DNA of 64,000 nt. It comes from Desulfoluna butyratoxydans (GTDB lineage Bacteria; Desulfobacterota; Desulfobacteria; Desulfobacterales; Desulfolunaceae). Below the pieces are notes generated by a model, which saw only the letters and a program-made list of their open reading frames with translations, made no database searches and was not told the origin of the DNA. Shown in pieces: positions 38,298-47,394 of the stretch. Where the stretch lies: the NCBI RefSeq assembly GCF_900699765.1, contig NZ_CAADHO010000004.1, positions 124,001 to 188,000 of the forward strand, in the 5' to 3' direction. Numbering within the stretch: position 1 is the stretch's first letter; each line of letters begins with the position of its first letter. A program made the position numbers and the translations under genes.

Positions 38298-41015
38298 TCA
38301 GGCTTCTCCCGGGCCTCCGGGAGCCGGGGCGATGCGCACTGCGCACACCTTGAACTCCGGGATCTTGGAAACCGGATCCAGCTTGGCGTTGGTCAGCCGG
38401 TTGGCGGCAGCCTCGGCAAAGTGGAAGGGGATAAAGACCGTCCCTTTGCCCATGCGGCGGCTGACCTTGACCTTGGCGGTGATCTCTCCCCGTCGGGAAG
38501 TGATGGTGGCCATGGTGCCGTCGGCAAGGCCGAGGGACTTGGCGTCGGTGCCCTCCATCTCCACGAAGCACTCTGGTGAGCGTTCGTTGAGCCCCTTGGA
38601 TTTTCGGGTCATGGTGCCGGTGTGGTAGTGGTAGAGGACCCGGCCGGTGGTCAGGGCCAGGGGATACTCCTCGTCCGTGACCTCGGCAGGCGGTGTCCAC
38701 GCGATGGGGTGGAAGGTGCCTTTGCCCTTGGCAAAGGTCCCGACGTGGAGGCGGGGCGTGCCCGGATGGTCTGCCGTGGGGCAAGGCCAGGGGATGCCCT
38801 CCTTTTCGATGCGGGGGTAGGAGAGGCCGGAGAAGATCGGGGTCACGGCGGCCAGCTCGCTGAAAATGGCTTCGGCGGACCCAAATCCCATCTCCTCTCC
38901 CATGCGCCGGGCGATGTTGCAGATGATCTGCCAGTCTGTGGGGACCCCTTTGGGGCCGTCCACGGCTTTGCGCACCCGCTGGACACGGCGCTCCGTGTTG
39001 GTGAAGGTCCCCTCCTTTTCGGCAAAGCACAGGGCGGGCAGGACCACGTCGGCGGCCCGGGCGGTTTCGGACATGAAGATGTCCTGAACCACGAGGAACT
39101 CCAGGTTGCCGAATCCTTTTTCCGTGTGGGTGAGGTCGGCCTCGGAGACCAGGGGGTTTTCACCGATGACGTACAGGGCCTTGAGGTCGCCCTTGATGGC
39201 CGCGTCCACCATCTCCGTGGCGGTGAGGCCGGGGGTGCGGGAGAGGCCGGTGACGCCCCAGGCTTTCTCCATGGTCTGGGCGTGGGGCTCTTCATGGACT
39301 TTTCTGTAGCCGGGGTAGACGTCGGGCAGGCCTCCCATGTCACAGGCTCCCTGGACGTTGTTCTGGCCGCGCAACGGGTTGACCCCGCCGCCTTCAATGC
39401 CCACGTTGCCGCAGAGCATGGCCAGGTTGGCCAGGGCTTTTACGGCATCGGTGCCGTTGACGTGCTGGGTGATGCCCATGCAATAGAGGATGGAGCCCTT
39501 TTCCGCGCCGGCGTAGAGACGTGCCGCGGCAACCAGGGTCTCTTTGGGGATGCCGGTGATGGTTTCCACGTAGTCGGGGGTGAAGGGGGCCACGGATTTG
39601 GCCATGGCGTCGAAGCCCTCGGTGCGCTCCAGGATATAGCGCTTGTCCTGAAGTCCTTCCTCAAGGATCACGTGGATCATGCCGTTGATCCAGGCAATAT
39701 CACCGCCGGGCCTGGGGGCCATGGAGAGGTGGGCGTGTTGTTTCAGGGTGATCTCGCGGGGGTCTGCCACGATGAGCTTTTTCCCGCCGAATTTGGCGGC
39801 CCGTTTGACGGCCGCCGCGATGACGGGGTGGGTCTCCGTGGTGTTGGACCCCGTCACGAGGATCACATCGGCCTTCTCGATGTCCGAGATGGGGTTTGTC
39901 ATGGCACCGCTGCCTAAGGAGGCGGCCAGACCGGCCACCGTGGAGCTGTGTCATAATCGTGCGCAGTGATCGATGTTGTTCGTTTTCAGCACCGTGCGGG
40001 TGAACTTCTGTGCCACGTAGTTCTCTTCATTGGTGATGCGGGCGGATGTGAGGACCCCCACGGCATCGGCGTGGGCACCGGCGATCTCTTTGAGGCGCCT
40101 GGCCGTAAGGTCCAAAGCCTCGTCCCAGGAGGCCTCCCGGAACGCTCCGTCCTCTTTGATAAGGGGGGCGGTGAGGCGACGATCCGAGGCGATGAAGTCA
40201 AATCCGTAACGACCCTTGACGCAGAGGCTCCCGAAGTTGGGAGCGGCCTCTTCGCAGCCGGAGACGTGCCAGACCCGGTTGTTTTTCACATGCAGGTTCA
40301 CCTGGCAGCCCACCCCGCAGTAGGAGCAGGTGGTCCGGACGGCATCGGTCTCGGAGAGGCGCGGCACCATGCGGGCGTCCCTGGGCACCAGGGCCGCCAC
40401 CGGGCAGGCCTGGACGCACTCCCCGCAGAAAACGCAGTCCGAATCCTTCAGGGGCAGGTCACCCTTGGTGATGATTTTGGTGCGGGCACCCCGGTAGCCG
40501 AAGTCGATGGCCTCGTTGACCTGGACCTCGTTGCAGGCCTGGACGCAGCGCCCGCAGAGGATGCATTTGGAAAAATCCCTCAGGATAAAGGGGTTCACCG
40601 CTTCCATGGGGTAGGTGACCCCGGTGTCTTTAAAAGCGGTCCCCTTGACCTTGTAACGGAAGGCGAGCTCCTGGAGGCGGCAGGCGCCGGATGAGGGGCA
40701 TACCAGGCAGTCGTCATGGCGGCCCGAGGAGAGCATCAGCTCAATGGTCATGCGCCGTGAGCGGATGATCTCGGGGGTCTCGGTGCGCACCGTCATGCCG
40801 TCTTCCACCGGAACGGTGCAGGCGGTCAGGAGGGTGCGGGCGCCTTTGACCTCCACCATGCAGATGCGGCAGGCCCCGGTGGGTGTGCTCCCCTTGAGGT
40901 GGCAGAGGGTGGGGATATCAATGTGGTTGCGTCGGGCAACGTCAAGGATGGTCTCTCCCTCGGAAAAGGGAAGGGGTGTGTCGTCAATGACGACTCTCTT
41001 CTCTTTGTGTTCCAT
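38298..41015 (-). CDS. fdhA: Selenocysteine formate dehydrogenase alpha subunit (NuoG-type N-terminus)
   Basis: A single CDS through an in-frame TGA at 39953-39951; the Sec site reads DHCARL-U-HSSTVAGL. It has about 905 residues. The N-terminus is NuoG-like, with a [2Fe-2S] motif (PTLCHLKGSTPTGACRICM) and a His/Cys cluster (HDDCLVCPSSGACRLQ). Two [4Fe-4S] motifs (CILCGRCVQAC, CVFCGECVQAC) follow, and then the TTCSYCGVGCQ cluster and the Mo/W-bis-MGD domain. It lies directly after nuoF-like, so together with NuoE/NuoF it should form an NAD-linked, possibly bifurcating, formate dehydrogenase. The start is uncertain: ATG 41015 is used, with GTG 41030 as the alternative. From the Sec codon on, it is closely similar to the fused paralogue. 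Confidence 0.93.
39921..39939 (-). promoter_or_regulatory. Bacterial SECIS element of fdhA
   Basis: On the minus strand, GGTGGCC pairs with GGCCGCC around a GGTCT loop that begins 18 bases after the TGA codon. It matches the SECIS of the neighbouring paralogue. Confidence 0.9.
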
Positions 41016-41043
41016 CTCCAAAAATCTCACCTTCTGTTATGCA

Positions 41044-42831
41044 TTAGTCGATGGCGTCAAAGGGGCATTTGTCGTAGCAGCTCATGCACTGCACGCATTT
41101 GTCCGTGTCGATGACGGCCACCTCTTTTTTCTGCCAGGCAATGGCATCTGCCGGGCAGGCCTTGTAACAGAGACCGCATTTCTTGCATTTGTCGGGGTCC
41201 ACGGTGAACTTGAGGAGAGCCTGGCAGGTTTTTGCCGGGCAGCGCTTTTCGAAGATGTGGGCCTTGTACTCGTCCATGAAGAAACGCATGGTGGAGAGCA
41301 CGGGGTTGGCGGCGGTCTGGCCGAGACCGCAGAGGGCAGAATTGCTGGCCACTTCGCTGAGTTCTTCCAGGGCTTTGAGGTCGCTCTCCTCTCCCTTACC
41401 TTCGCAGATTTTTTCCAGTATCTCAAGGATCCTGCGGGTGCCCTCACGGCAGGGGGTGCATTTGCCGCAGGACTCCTCCTGGATGAAATCCATGAAGAAG
41501 CGGGCCATGTCCACCATGCAGGTGCGGTCGTCCATGACGATGGCGCCGCCCGAGCCCATGATGGCTCCCACCTTGGCGATCTCTTCATAGTCGATGGGGG
41601 TGTCCAGGTGCTGCTCCGGAACGCAGCCGCCGGAGGGGCCGCCCAGCTGGACCGCCTTGAATTTGCGCTTGTTGGGGATGCCGCCGCCGATGTCGTAGAC
41701 CAGGGTGCGGATGGGAAGGCCCATGGGCACTTCCACGAGGCCGATGTTGTTGACATCGCCGGAGAGGGCGAACACCTTGGTGCCCTTGCTTTTTTCCGTG
41801 CCCACCGAGGCATACCATTCGCCCCCTTTCAGGATGATCTGGGGCACGTTGGCAAAGGTCTCCACGTTGTTCAAAATGGTGGGTTTGTCCCAGAGACCCT
41901 TTTGGGCGGGGAAGGGGGGACGGGGGCGGGGCATGCCGCGCTTGCCCTCGATGGAGCGCATCAGGGCGGTCTCTTCGCCGCAGACAAAGGCGCCTGCACC
42001 CTGGTAAATCTCGATGTCGAAGTTGAAGCCGGATCCCAGGATGTCCTCGCCAAGCAGGCCGTATTCTTTGGCCTGGGCAATGGCGATCTCCAGGCGGTGG
42101 ATGGCAAGCTGGTACTCGGTACGGCAGTAGATGTAGCCCTTGGTAGCGCCGATGGCCTTGGCCGCGATGGTCATCCCCTCCAGGACCACGTGGGGGTCGG
42201 ATTCCAGGATACTTCGGTCCATGAAGGCACCCGGGTCCCCTTCGTCGGCGTTGCAGAGGACGTATTTTTCATCCCCGATGCTGGAATGGGCGAATTTCCA
42301 CTTGAGGCCTGTGGGGAAACCCGCGCCTCCGCGGCCCCTGAGGCCGGAGGTGAGCATCTCCTCGATGATCTCCTCGGATTTCATTTCGTTCAGGGCCTTG
42401 GCCGAGCCGAAGTAGCCCTCCCGTGCGATGTATTCGTCGATGACCTCCGGGTCGATGGCCCCTTTGTTTTTCATGGCCCGGTAGACCTGATTGGAGAAGA
42501 AGGGGATGTCGTCGATATGGGGAATCTTCTCCTTGCTCATGTGCTCTTTGAAGAAGAGACGGGGGACGGGGCGGCCTTTGAGGAAATGCTCCTCCACCAA
42601 CTCGGGGACGTCGTCCACGGACAGTTTCTGGTAGAAAATCCCTTCGGGTTGAACCAGCATCACGGGACCCACGGCGCAGAAGCCGTTGCAGCCGGTCTCC
42701 ACTACTTTTATTTCGTCTGCGAGCCCGCGGTTGATCAGCTCGGCGTTGAGCGCTTCCTGGAAAGGCTTGCTGCCGGTGGCGTGGCATCCCGTGCCGCCGC
42801 ACAGCATCAGCTGCATTCTTGTTTTACTCAT
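41044..42831 (-). CDS. NuoF-like NADH-binding flavoprotein subunit of the formate dehydrogenase complex
   Basis: A 595-residue NuoF/HydB-type protein. It has an N-terminal thioredoxin-like [2Fe-2S] domain (LCGGTGCHATGS ... GCNGFCAVGP), an NADH/FMN domain (GLRGRGGAGFPTGLKW; GAGAFVCGEETALM), an SLBB region, a 4Fe-4S motif (SCGKCTPCREGTRR) and a C-terminal two-cluster ferredoxin (CKKCGLCYKACP, CVQCMSCYDKCP). It passes electrons between NAD(H) and the FdhA iron-sulfur chain. The start ATG 42831 has AGGAG upstream. It is followed by the NuoG-type fdhA within about 30 bases and preceded by the NuoE-like gene. Confidence 0.93.
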   Translation of the reverse strand: MSKTRMQLMLCGGTGCHATGSKPFQEALNAELINRGLADEIKVVETGCNGFCAVGPVMLVQPEGIFYQKLSVDDVPELVEEHFLKGRPVPRLFFKEHMSKEKIPHIDDIPFFSNQVYRAMKNKGAIDPEVIDEYIAREGYFGSAKALNEMKSEEIIEEMLTSGLRGRGGAGFPTGLKWKFAHSSIGDEKYVLCNADEGDPGAFMDRSILESDPHVVLEGMTIAAKAIGATKGYIYCRTEYQLAIHRLEIAIAQAKEYGLLGEDILGSGFNFDIEIYQGAGAFVCGEETALMRSIEGKRGMPRPRPPFPAQKGLWDKPTILNNVETFANVPQIILKGGEWYASVGTEKSKGTKVFALSGDVNNIGLVEVPMGLPIRTLVYDIGGGIPNKRKFKAVQLGGPSGGCVPEQHLDTPIDYEEIAKVGAIMGSGGAIVMDDRTCMVDMARFFMDFIQEESCGKCTPCREGTRRILEILEKICEGKGEESDLKALEELSEVASNSALCGLGQTAANPVLSTMRFFMDEYKAHIFEKRCPAKTCQALLKFTVDPDKCKKCGLCYKACPADAIAWQKKEVAVIDTDKCVQCMSCYDKCPFDAID

Positions 42832-42984
42832 CTCTTTCTCCTGGGTTGGAATCGCTTGTGAAGGCCCTGGGGCCCTTGCGGCCATATGCCTTCACGGTAT
42901 GGATGACATGGGCGTCATGCAGTTTGTGTTCACTGGCCTGTCCGCGGCAGGGGCTGCCCGGCCAGGCCGTCCGACGCGATACGG

Positions 42985-43479
42985 TTACTTGTATTCCTCC
43001 AAGATTCCCGTGACATCTTTGGGGTCAACGTTGCCGTGAATGTCCTCATTGACGATCATGACAGGGGCCAGGCCGCAGGCACCCAGGCAGCGGACACCCT
43101 CCAGGGTGAAACGGCGGTCTTCCATGGTCTCTCCTTCGGAGACGCCGTATTTGTTGCCGATATGGTTCATGACCTCCTTGATGCCTTTGACATAACATGC
43201 TGTGCCGGTGCAGGCTTTGATGATGTTTCGCCCTTTGGGTTTCAGGGAGAAAAGAGAGTAAAACGTGGCCACACCGAAAACCTGGCTTGATGCCAGGCCC
43301 AGGCCCTGGGCAATGTAATCAAGAAGGATGGGTGGAAGGTAGCCTACGGTGTCCTGGCAGAGGCGCAGGACGGTGATAAGCGAACCGGGAACGGGGCTGT
43401 TCTCATCAAGGATGGTGTCGATGCGGGTCCACATCTCAGCGGTGATATCCGGATGCTCGGGATGGTGATCCATAGCCAT
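42985..43479 (-). CDS. NuoE-like [2Fe-2S] subunit of the formate dehydrogenase complex
   Basis: A 164-residue NuoE/HydC-type subunit with the thioredoxin-like [2Fe-2S] ligands CTGTAC and CLGAC, a GVATFYSLFSLKP helix and a conserved YLPPILLDYIAQGLGL region. It supports electron transfer with the NuoF-like partner. It is the first gene of the operon nuoE-nuoF-fdhA-fdhA(fusion). ATG 43479 is preferred to TTG 43485 because GGAG lies about nine bases upstream. The 454-base region before it is shared with a divergent regulatory module. Confidence 0.92.
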   Translation of the reverse strand: MAMDHHPEHPDITAEMWTRIDTILDENSPVPGSLITVLRLCQDTVGYLPPILLDYIAQGLGLASSQVFGVATFYSLFSLKPKGRNIIKACTGTACYVKGIKEVMNHIGNKYGVSEGETMEDRRFTLEGVRCLGACGLAPVMIVNEDIHGNVDPKDVTGILEEYK

Positions 43480-43933
43480 GGGCAAGTCTCCAAGCCGAAG
43501 AACCGTGCTCTTCGATTACGTGTGATTTAGTAAGGTTGTCGTATGGTGACTGTGGTTTACGGCATGAACGCTGTTTAGGGCGTCCAATGTCATTTATTAT
43601 GTATCATTAAAGATGAATAATTGCTTGTCGAGGAGAATGCAAGGGAAAATTGGAATTGGCATTAGAAATTGAATACCTTCCGGGGAATTACTTTCCATTG
43701 ACAGTGGTAGGTCAATGAAATATAGGATGAAAGGTCATTCTTCCGGACCTCTTGCGCCTGACCGTCCTTCTTTTTTGTTCTGTTTGTGAATGATCCGATT
43801 GAGATGCCGGGGGGCCTCTTGTCTTCCCTCTGCCTGCCTGGACTTGACTGCTGTTTCAAGATGAAACGGCGTTTAACATGGACATCCCGGTTTATCGGGG
43901 TGTCGCCCAAGACAGATCAACCGGGGTCGAACA
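43480..43933. other. Divergent promoter region
   Basis: This 454-base region separates the minus-strand fdh operon from the plus-strand DRTGG/HydA-like module. It is AT-rich around 43580-43690 and contains no convincing gene; an 82-codon minus-strand frame has no recognisable product. Shared regulation of both operons is plausible from the layout, but no operator could be fixed by eye. Confidence 0.5.
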
Positions 43934-44287
43934 ATGAAACTTGCCGATATCGTCGATGTGCTGGATGCGACACTGCTTTCGGGCGAGCAGCATCTGGACA
44001 GGGAGTTTGAGATTTGCCGGGGCAGTGACCTCATGAGCGACATCCTGGCCTATTTTGCGGACGGGGGCGTCGTGCTGACGGGCCTGCCCACGAAGCAGGC
44101 CGTGCGCACCGCCGCCGTGTCCGGCGTGGGGGGACTCGTGTTCGTGCGGGGAAAGCAGCCCGCAGGAGATGTGGTGGCCCTGGCGCGCAAAGAGGAGATC
44201 CCTTTGATGATCACCCGGCTTTCCATGTTTGTGGCCTGCGGCAGGCTCTACTCAAGCGGCATGGCGGGGCACAACGGGGAACGATAG
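43934..44287 (+). CDS. DRTGG domain protein (first copy)
   Basis: A 117-residue single-domain protein of the DRTGG type. It has an N-terminal MKLADIVDVLDATLLSG segment, a central DLMSDILAYFADGGVVLTG and a C-terminal EIPLMITRLSMFVACGRLY. DRTGG domains are small ligand-binding or regulatory modules, often attached to phosphotransacetylases or CBS proteins; free copies occur beside hydrogenase-like clusters. It starts the plus-strand module and is paired with a second DRTGG gene at 46286. Ligand unknown. Confidence 0.75.
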   Translation: MKLADIVDVLDATLLSGEQHLDREFEICRGSDLMSDILAYFADGGVVLTGLPTKQAVRTAAVSGVGGLVFVRGKQPAGDVVALARKEEIPLMITRLSMFVACGRLYSSGMAGHNGER

Positions 44288-44291
44288 GTCT

Positions 44292-44390
44292 GCGCCGGAT
44301 ATTTCAAACGCCTGAATTTTTCCGGGTAACAGCTTGTAATGATCTCGTATTGACTTGATAGGGTCGTGTTCTCATGAAATATTCGGGCTA
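44292..44390. repeat. Short inverted-repeat element (family B), copy 2
   Basis: CTCATGAAATATTCGGGCTA at 44371-44390 closely matches the family B terminus at 22306-22325. An inverted partial match CCGGATATTTCA lies at about 44295-44306. The pair bounds roughly 100 bases in the gap between the first DRTGG gene and the HATPase gene. No gene lies inside. Confidence 0.45.
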
Positions 44391-44500
44391 CAGTGTTTGC
44401 AACAGGGGCCGGGCCTGCCTGGGAAAGGCGGGATGGGCCGTCCCCGCATGTGTTTTCGAGGGTGTGTCATAGATGAAGGCTTTTTTGGAGTTATGCAACT

Positions 44501-44935
44501 ATGAATCGACTCAGACGGACCTATGCGGTGCGGTACGGGGATTTCAACCACGCCGGTGAAGCGTCCATCCATGTGAAGAACACGTTGAAGTCTCTGAATT
44601 TCCGCCCGGAGCTGGTCAGGCGGGTCTCCATCTGCGGGTATGAGGCGGAGATGAACCTGGTGATGCACGGGGGAGACGGGGTGCTGAAGGTTGTGATTTC
44701 GCCCCAGGAGATCCGGCTGGATGTGGAAGACTCGGGGCCGGGGATCGAAAATACCGAGCTGGCCATGCAGGAGGGATACTCCACGGCCAGCGACGCCTTT
44801 CGCGAAATGGGATTTGGCGCCGGCATGGGGTTGCCCAACATGAAGCGAAACTCCGACGACATTGTGGTGGACTCCGTGCCCGGCCGGGGGACGGCCGTGA
44901 CCATGCGGTTCACCGTCGGCGGAGGAGAACCATGA
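44501..44935 (+). CDS. Serine-kinase-like ATP-binding protein (HATPase, anti-sigma type)
   Basis: A 144-residue HATPase_c domain protein of the RsbW/SpoIIAB anti-sigma type. It has the N-box region VSICGYEAEMNLVMHG, the G1 box DVEDSGPGI and the G2 box FGAGMGLPNMKRNSD. It likely phosphorylates or sequesters a partner protein. The 3' end overlaps the HydA-like gene by 4 bases (ATGA), so they are translationally coupled. Together this suggests that a redox sensor controls a kinase-like switch. Confidence 0.82.
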   Translation: MNRLRRTYAVRYGDFNHAGEASIHVKNTLKSLNFRPELVRRVSICGYEAEMNLVMHGGDGVLKVVISPQEIRLDVEDSGPGIENTELAMQEGYSTASDAFREMGFGAGMGLPNMKRNSDDIVVDSVPGRGTAVTMRFTVGGGEP

Positions 44936-46308
44936 GCACCGAACATGCCGGGGCCGCGGGTTGCTACGTCAGCTTTGATGCGACGTTGTGCGACGGGTGC
45001 ACGCGGTGCGTCAGGGGCTGCCCCACCAAGGCCCTGCGCGTCCGGAACGGCAAGGTCGTGCACAAGCAGGAGGCGTGCATCGGGTGCGGCAACTGCCTGA
45101 GGATCTGCCCCATGGGCGCCGTCCGTGCCGCCACCACCGAGCTGGCGAGACTGAAAAAGAGCCACATCTCCGTGGCCCTTGTGACACCCATCCTCTACGC
45201 CCAGTTTCCCGGCGTCCTCCCCAAAGATATCTTAAAGGGCCTCAAGCGCCTCGGGTTTCACCACACCGTGGACATGTCCTATTTTTTCGAGATGTTCCAG
45301 TTCGCCACCGAAGAGTTTGTCCGCCAGAACCGGCGCACCGGCGAGGCTCCCTGGCCCCTGATTTCGCCTGTCTGCCCCGTGGTGCTGCGCCTGATCCACG
45401 CCCGCTTTCCGAGCCTGATCCCCCACATCCATCCCATCAAGCGCCCCGTGGCCATCATGGCCAAAAAGGTGACCCGCATCCTGAGCAAGCACTACGGGGT
45501 CAACGAGGGATTCATCAACATGGTCTACATCAACCCCTGCCCCACGAAAAAGGGGGACGACCCCGCGTTGCCGGATCAGAGCTTTACCAATGACGGCCCA
45601 TACGCTATGGGTATCTGTGATATCTATTCCCGACTGGCAAAAGAGGTGGAACATGTGCGAAACATCGAGGCCATCCCCATGGCCTTTGCCAGTTACGAAT
45701 TCGAGCAGTGCACCTCCGGCGACGGCCTTCTCTGGGGCATGAGCGGGGGGGAGACCGTGGCCTCGGATATCGAAAAATCCCTGTCTGTCTCCGGGCTGGA
45801 AGAGACTGTGAGCATGCTTGAGAAAATTGAGATGGGCCTGTTTCGCGACACGGAGTACATCGAGCTTCGCGCCTGCACCGAAGGGTGCATCGGCGGTGCA
45901 CTGACAGCCATCGACAAATACCTGGCCAAGAGCGCCAGCCTCCGGATGATTAACCTTCTGGGTACGGGCAAGCGCCTCAACCGGGATCGCATCAACAGGC
46001 TCTACGAAAAAGAGTGGTTTTTTTCCAAGCGTTCGGAGCAGAAGGGGAGCGAAGGGGACGGGTTTACCGGTACCCCCTTTACCATTGAGGAGATGCGAAA
46101 GATCGACGGGTTGATCCAGCTGATCAACGGCCGGGACTGCGCTGCCTGCGGCGCCCCGGACTGCCGCACCTTTGCCGAGGACGTGGTGCGTGGTGAAGTG
46201 CCCGTGGATGCCTGCCTGCTGCTTCGGGCCAGGGGCATGACAGGCGAGCAGGTGATGACATTTATCAACAGCAAGGAGTGCGGGCATGCGTGTCAGGGAC
46301 TTGGTTGA
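44932..46308 (+). CDS. Sensory [FeFe]-hydrogenase-like iron-sulfur protein
   Basis: A 458-residue protein. Two N-terminal [4Fe-4S] clusters are seen (C20-C23-C26-C30, C49-C52-C55-C59), then a hydrogenase large-subunit C-terminal domain and a final FeS domain (C403, C406, C411, C428). The four H-cluster ligand cysteines can be aligned: C148 (SPVCP), C203 (NPCPTKK), C315 and C319 (ACTEGC). The proton-relay Cys of active hydrogenases (first C of TSCCP) is Val147. The GGGQP part is GGALT. This fits a sensory, non-turnover hydrogenase-like protein. It is coupled on both sides to HATPase and DRTGG genes. Confidence 0.85.
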   Translation: MSTEHAGAAGCYVSFDATLCDGCTRCVRGCPTKALRVRNGKVVHKQEACIGCGNCLRICPMGAVRAATTELARLKKSHISVALVTPILYAQFPGVLPKDILKGLKRLGFHHTVDMSYFFEMFQFATEEFVRQNRRTGEAPWPLISPVCPVVLRLIHARFPSLIPHIHPIKRPVAIMAKKVTRILSKHYGVNEGFINMVYINPCPTKKGDDPALPDQSFTNDGPYAMGICDIYSRLAKEVEHVRNIEAIPMAFASYEFEQCTSGDGLLWGMSGGETVASDIEKSLSVSGLEETVSMLEKIEMGLFRDTEYIELRACTEGCIGGALTAIDKYLAKSASLRMINLLGTGKRLNRDRINRLYEKEWFFSKRSEQKGSEGDGFTGTPFTIEEMRKIDGLIQLINGRDCAACGAPDCRTFAEDVVRGEVPVDACLLLRARGMTGEQVMTFINSKECGHACQGLG

Positions 46309-46627
46309 ACGATACGGCCTGGAAGTTGCAGCCGGAGAAAAAGGGTTGGACCGGGAGGTTCGGTTCGGATATTGCGGCGACCTGTTAAGTGAAGTGATCG
46401 CCCACGCTGGCCAGGCTTCGGTCTGGATCACCGTGCAGGGGCACCAGAACATCGTGGCCGTGGCTGTTCTCCGTGAGTTTGCGGCGGTGGTCATCGCCTC
46501 GGGAAATGCTCCCGACAAAGAGACCTGTGCCAAGGCCGAAGCCGAAGGCATCCCGCTTCTCACCTGGAAGGGCAATGCCTACGAGCTTGCCGGACAACTT
46601 TACAGCGAAGGGCTCGGCTGCCCATGA
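46286..46627 (+). CDS. DRTGG domain protein (second copy)
   Basis: A 113-residue DRTGG-type domain protein: MRVRDLVERYGLEV start, GDLLSEVIAHA centre, and an AEAEGIPLLTWKGNAYELAGQLY end. It is a distant paralogue of the protein at 43934. Its first 23 bases overlap the end of the HydA-like gene, and its last 4 overlap the PHP gene. Such tight packing suggests equimolar expression of a complex. Function inferred only as a regulatory module. Confidence 0.78.
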   Translation: MRVRDLVERYGLEVAAGEKGLDREVRFGYCGDLLSEVIAHAGQASVWITVQGHQNIVAVAVLREFAAVVIASGNAPDKETCAKAEAEGIPLLTWKGNAYELAGQLYSEGLGCP

Positions 46628-47394
46628 GGCGCGTAACCGCCGACCTGCATATCCACACCTGCCTGTCGCCCTGCGGCGATCTCTCCATGGATCCCAAGCG
46701 GGTGGTGGACAGGGCATTACGGGCGGGGCTCGACCTCATCGCCATCTGCGATCACAACAGCACGGGCAATTGCGCCGCCGTGATGGAGGCTGCCCGGGGA
46801 AAAAAACTCTGCGTGCTTCCCGGCTGCGAGATCTGCACGGCCGAAGAGGTTCATGTGGTGGCTTTGTTTGAAGGCCTTGAAGAGGCCTGCGGGTTCCAGG
46901 GGTATCTGGATGCCCACCTGTCGGGGACCAACACCCCGGAGGTGTTCGGGTATCAGATCGAAGCCGACGCCGAGGGCCGGTTTATCGGCGAGTGCACCGA
47001 TTTACTCATGGGCGCCCTGGACCAGGGGGTAAGCGAGGTGGCGGAAGCGGTAAGACATTCAGGCGGCCTGGTGATCTGTGCCCACATCGATCGGCCCAGT
47101 TTTTCTGTTATTTCCCAGTTGGGGTTCATGCCCCCCGACCTTGCCCCGGACGCCGTGGAGGTGACCCTGCCCGGCATTCACGGGGGCTTTGACCTTGCCC
47201 AGGCCGCCGGGTTTCCTGTGGTGACGGCCTCAGATGCCCACTACCCCGAGGATGTGGGACGCTGGACCACCCTGCTGGACGTGGAAGCACCGGCCTTTGC
47301 CGAGCTTTCCATGGCCCTTCGCGGGGAGGCCGGGCGGGCCGTGCAGGGCTTTGAAGGGCTGCAAGGTGTGGCGTCATCGTGGAGGTCTGCGTGA
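46624..47394 (+). CDS. PHP domain metal-dependent phosphoesterase
   Basis: A 256-residue PHP-family protein. Metal ligands are visible as DLHIHTCLSPCG at the N-terminus, ICDHNST, a GCEICTAEEVHVVALF segment, ICAHIDRPSF and SDAHYPEDVG. PHP proteins hydrolyse phosphate esters or phosphodiesters such as 3'-phosphate nucleotides. In this module it might break down a signal nucleotide or remove phosphate, but the substrate is unknown. It overlaps the DRTGG gene (ATGA) and the following HATPase gene (GTGA). Confidence 0.85.
   Translation: MRRVTADLHIHTCLSPCGDLSMDPKRVVDRALRAGLDLIAICDHNSTGNCAAVMEAARGKKLCVLPGCEICTAEEVHVVALFEGLEEACGFQGYLDAHLSGTNTPEVFGYQIEADAEGRFIGECTDLLMGALDQGVSEVAEAVRHSGGLVICAHIDRPSFSVISQLGFMPPDLAPDAVEVTLPGIHGGFDLAQAAGFPVVTASDAHYPEDVGRWTTLLDVEAPAFAELSMALRGEAGRAVQGFEGLQGVASSWRSA

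Noticed and set aside
40744..42861. A 705-codon plus-strand open frame
   Set aside because: It is antisense to the NuoF-like gene and to fdhA in high-GC DNA; the product is low-complexity and unlike any family.
43662..43910. An 82-codon minus-strand frame upstream of the nuoE-like gene
   Set aside because: There is no ribosome site, no recognisable product, and it lies in an AT-rich promoter region.
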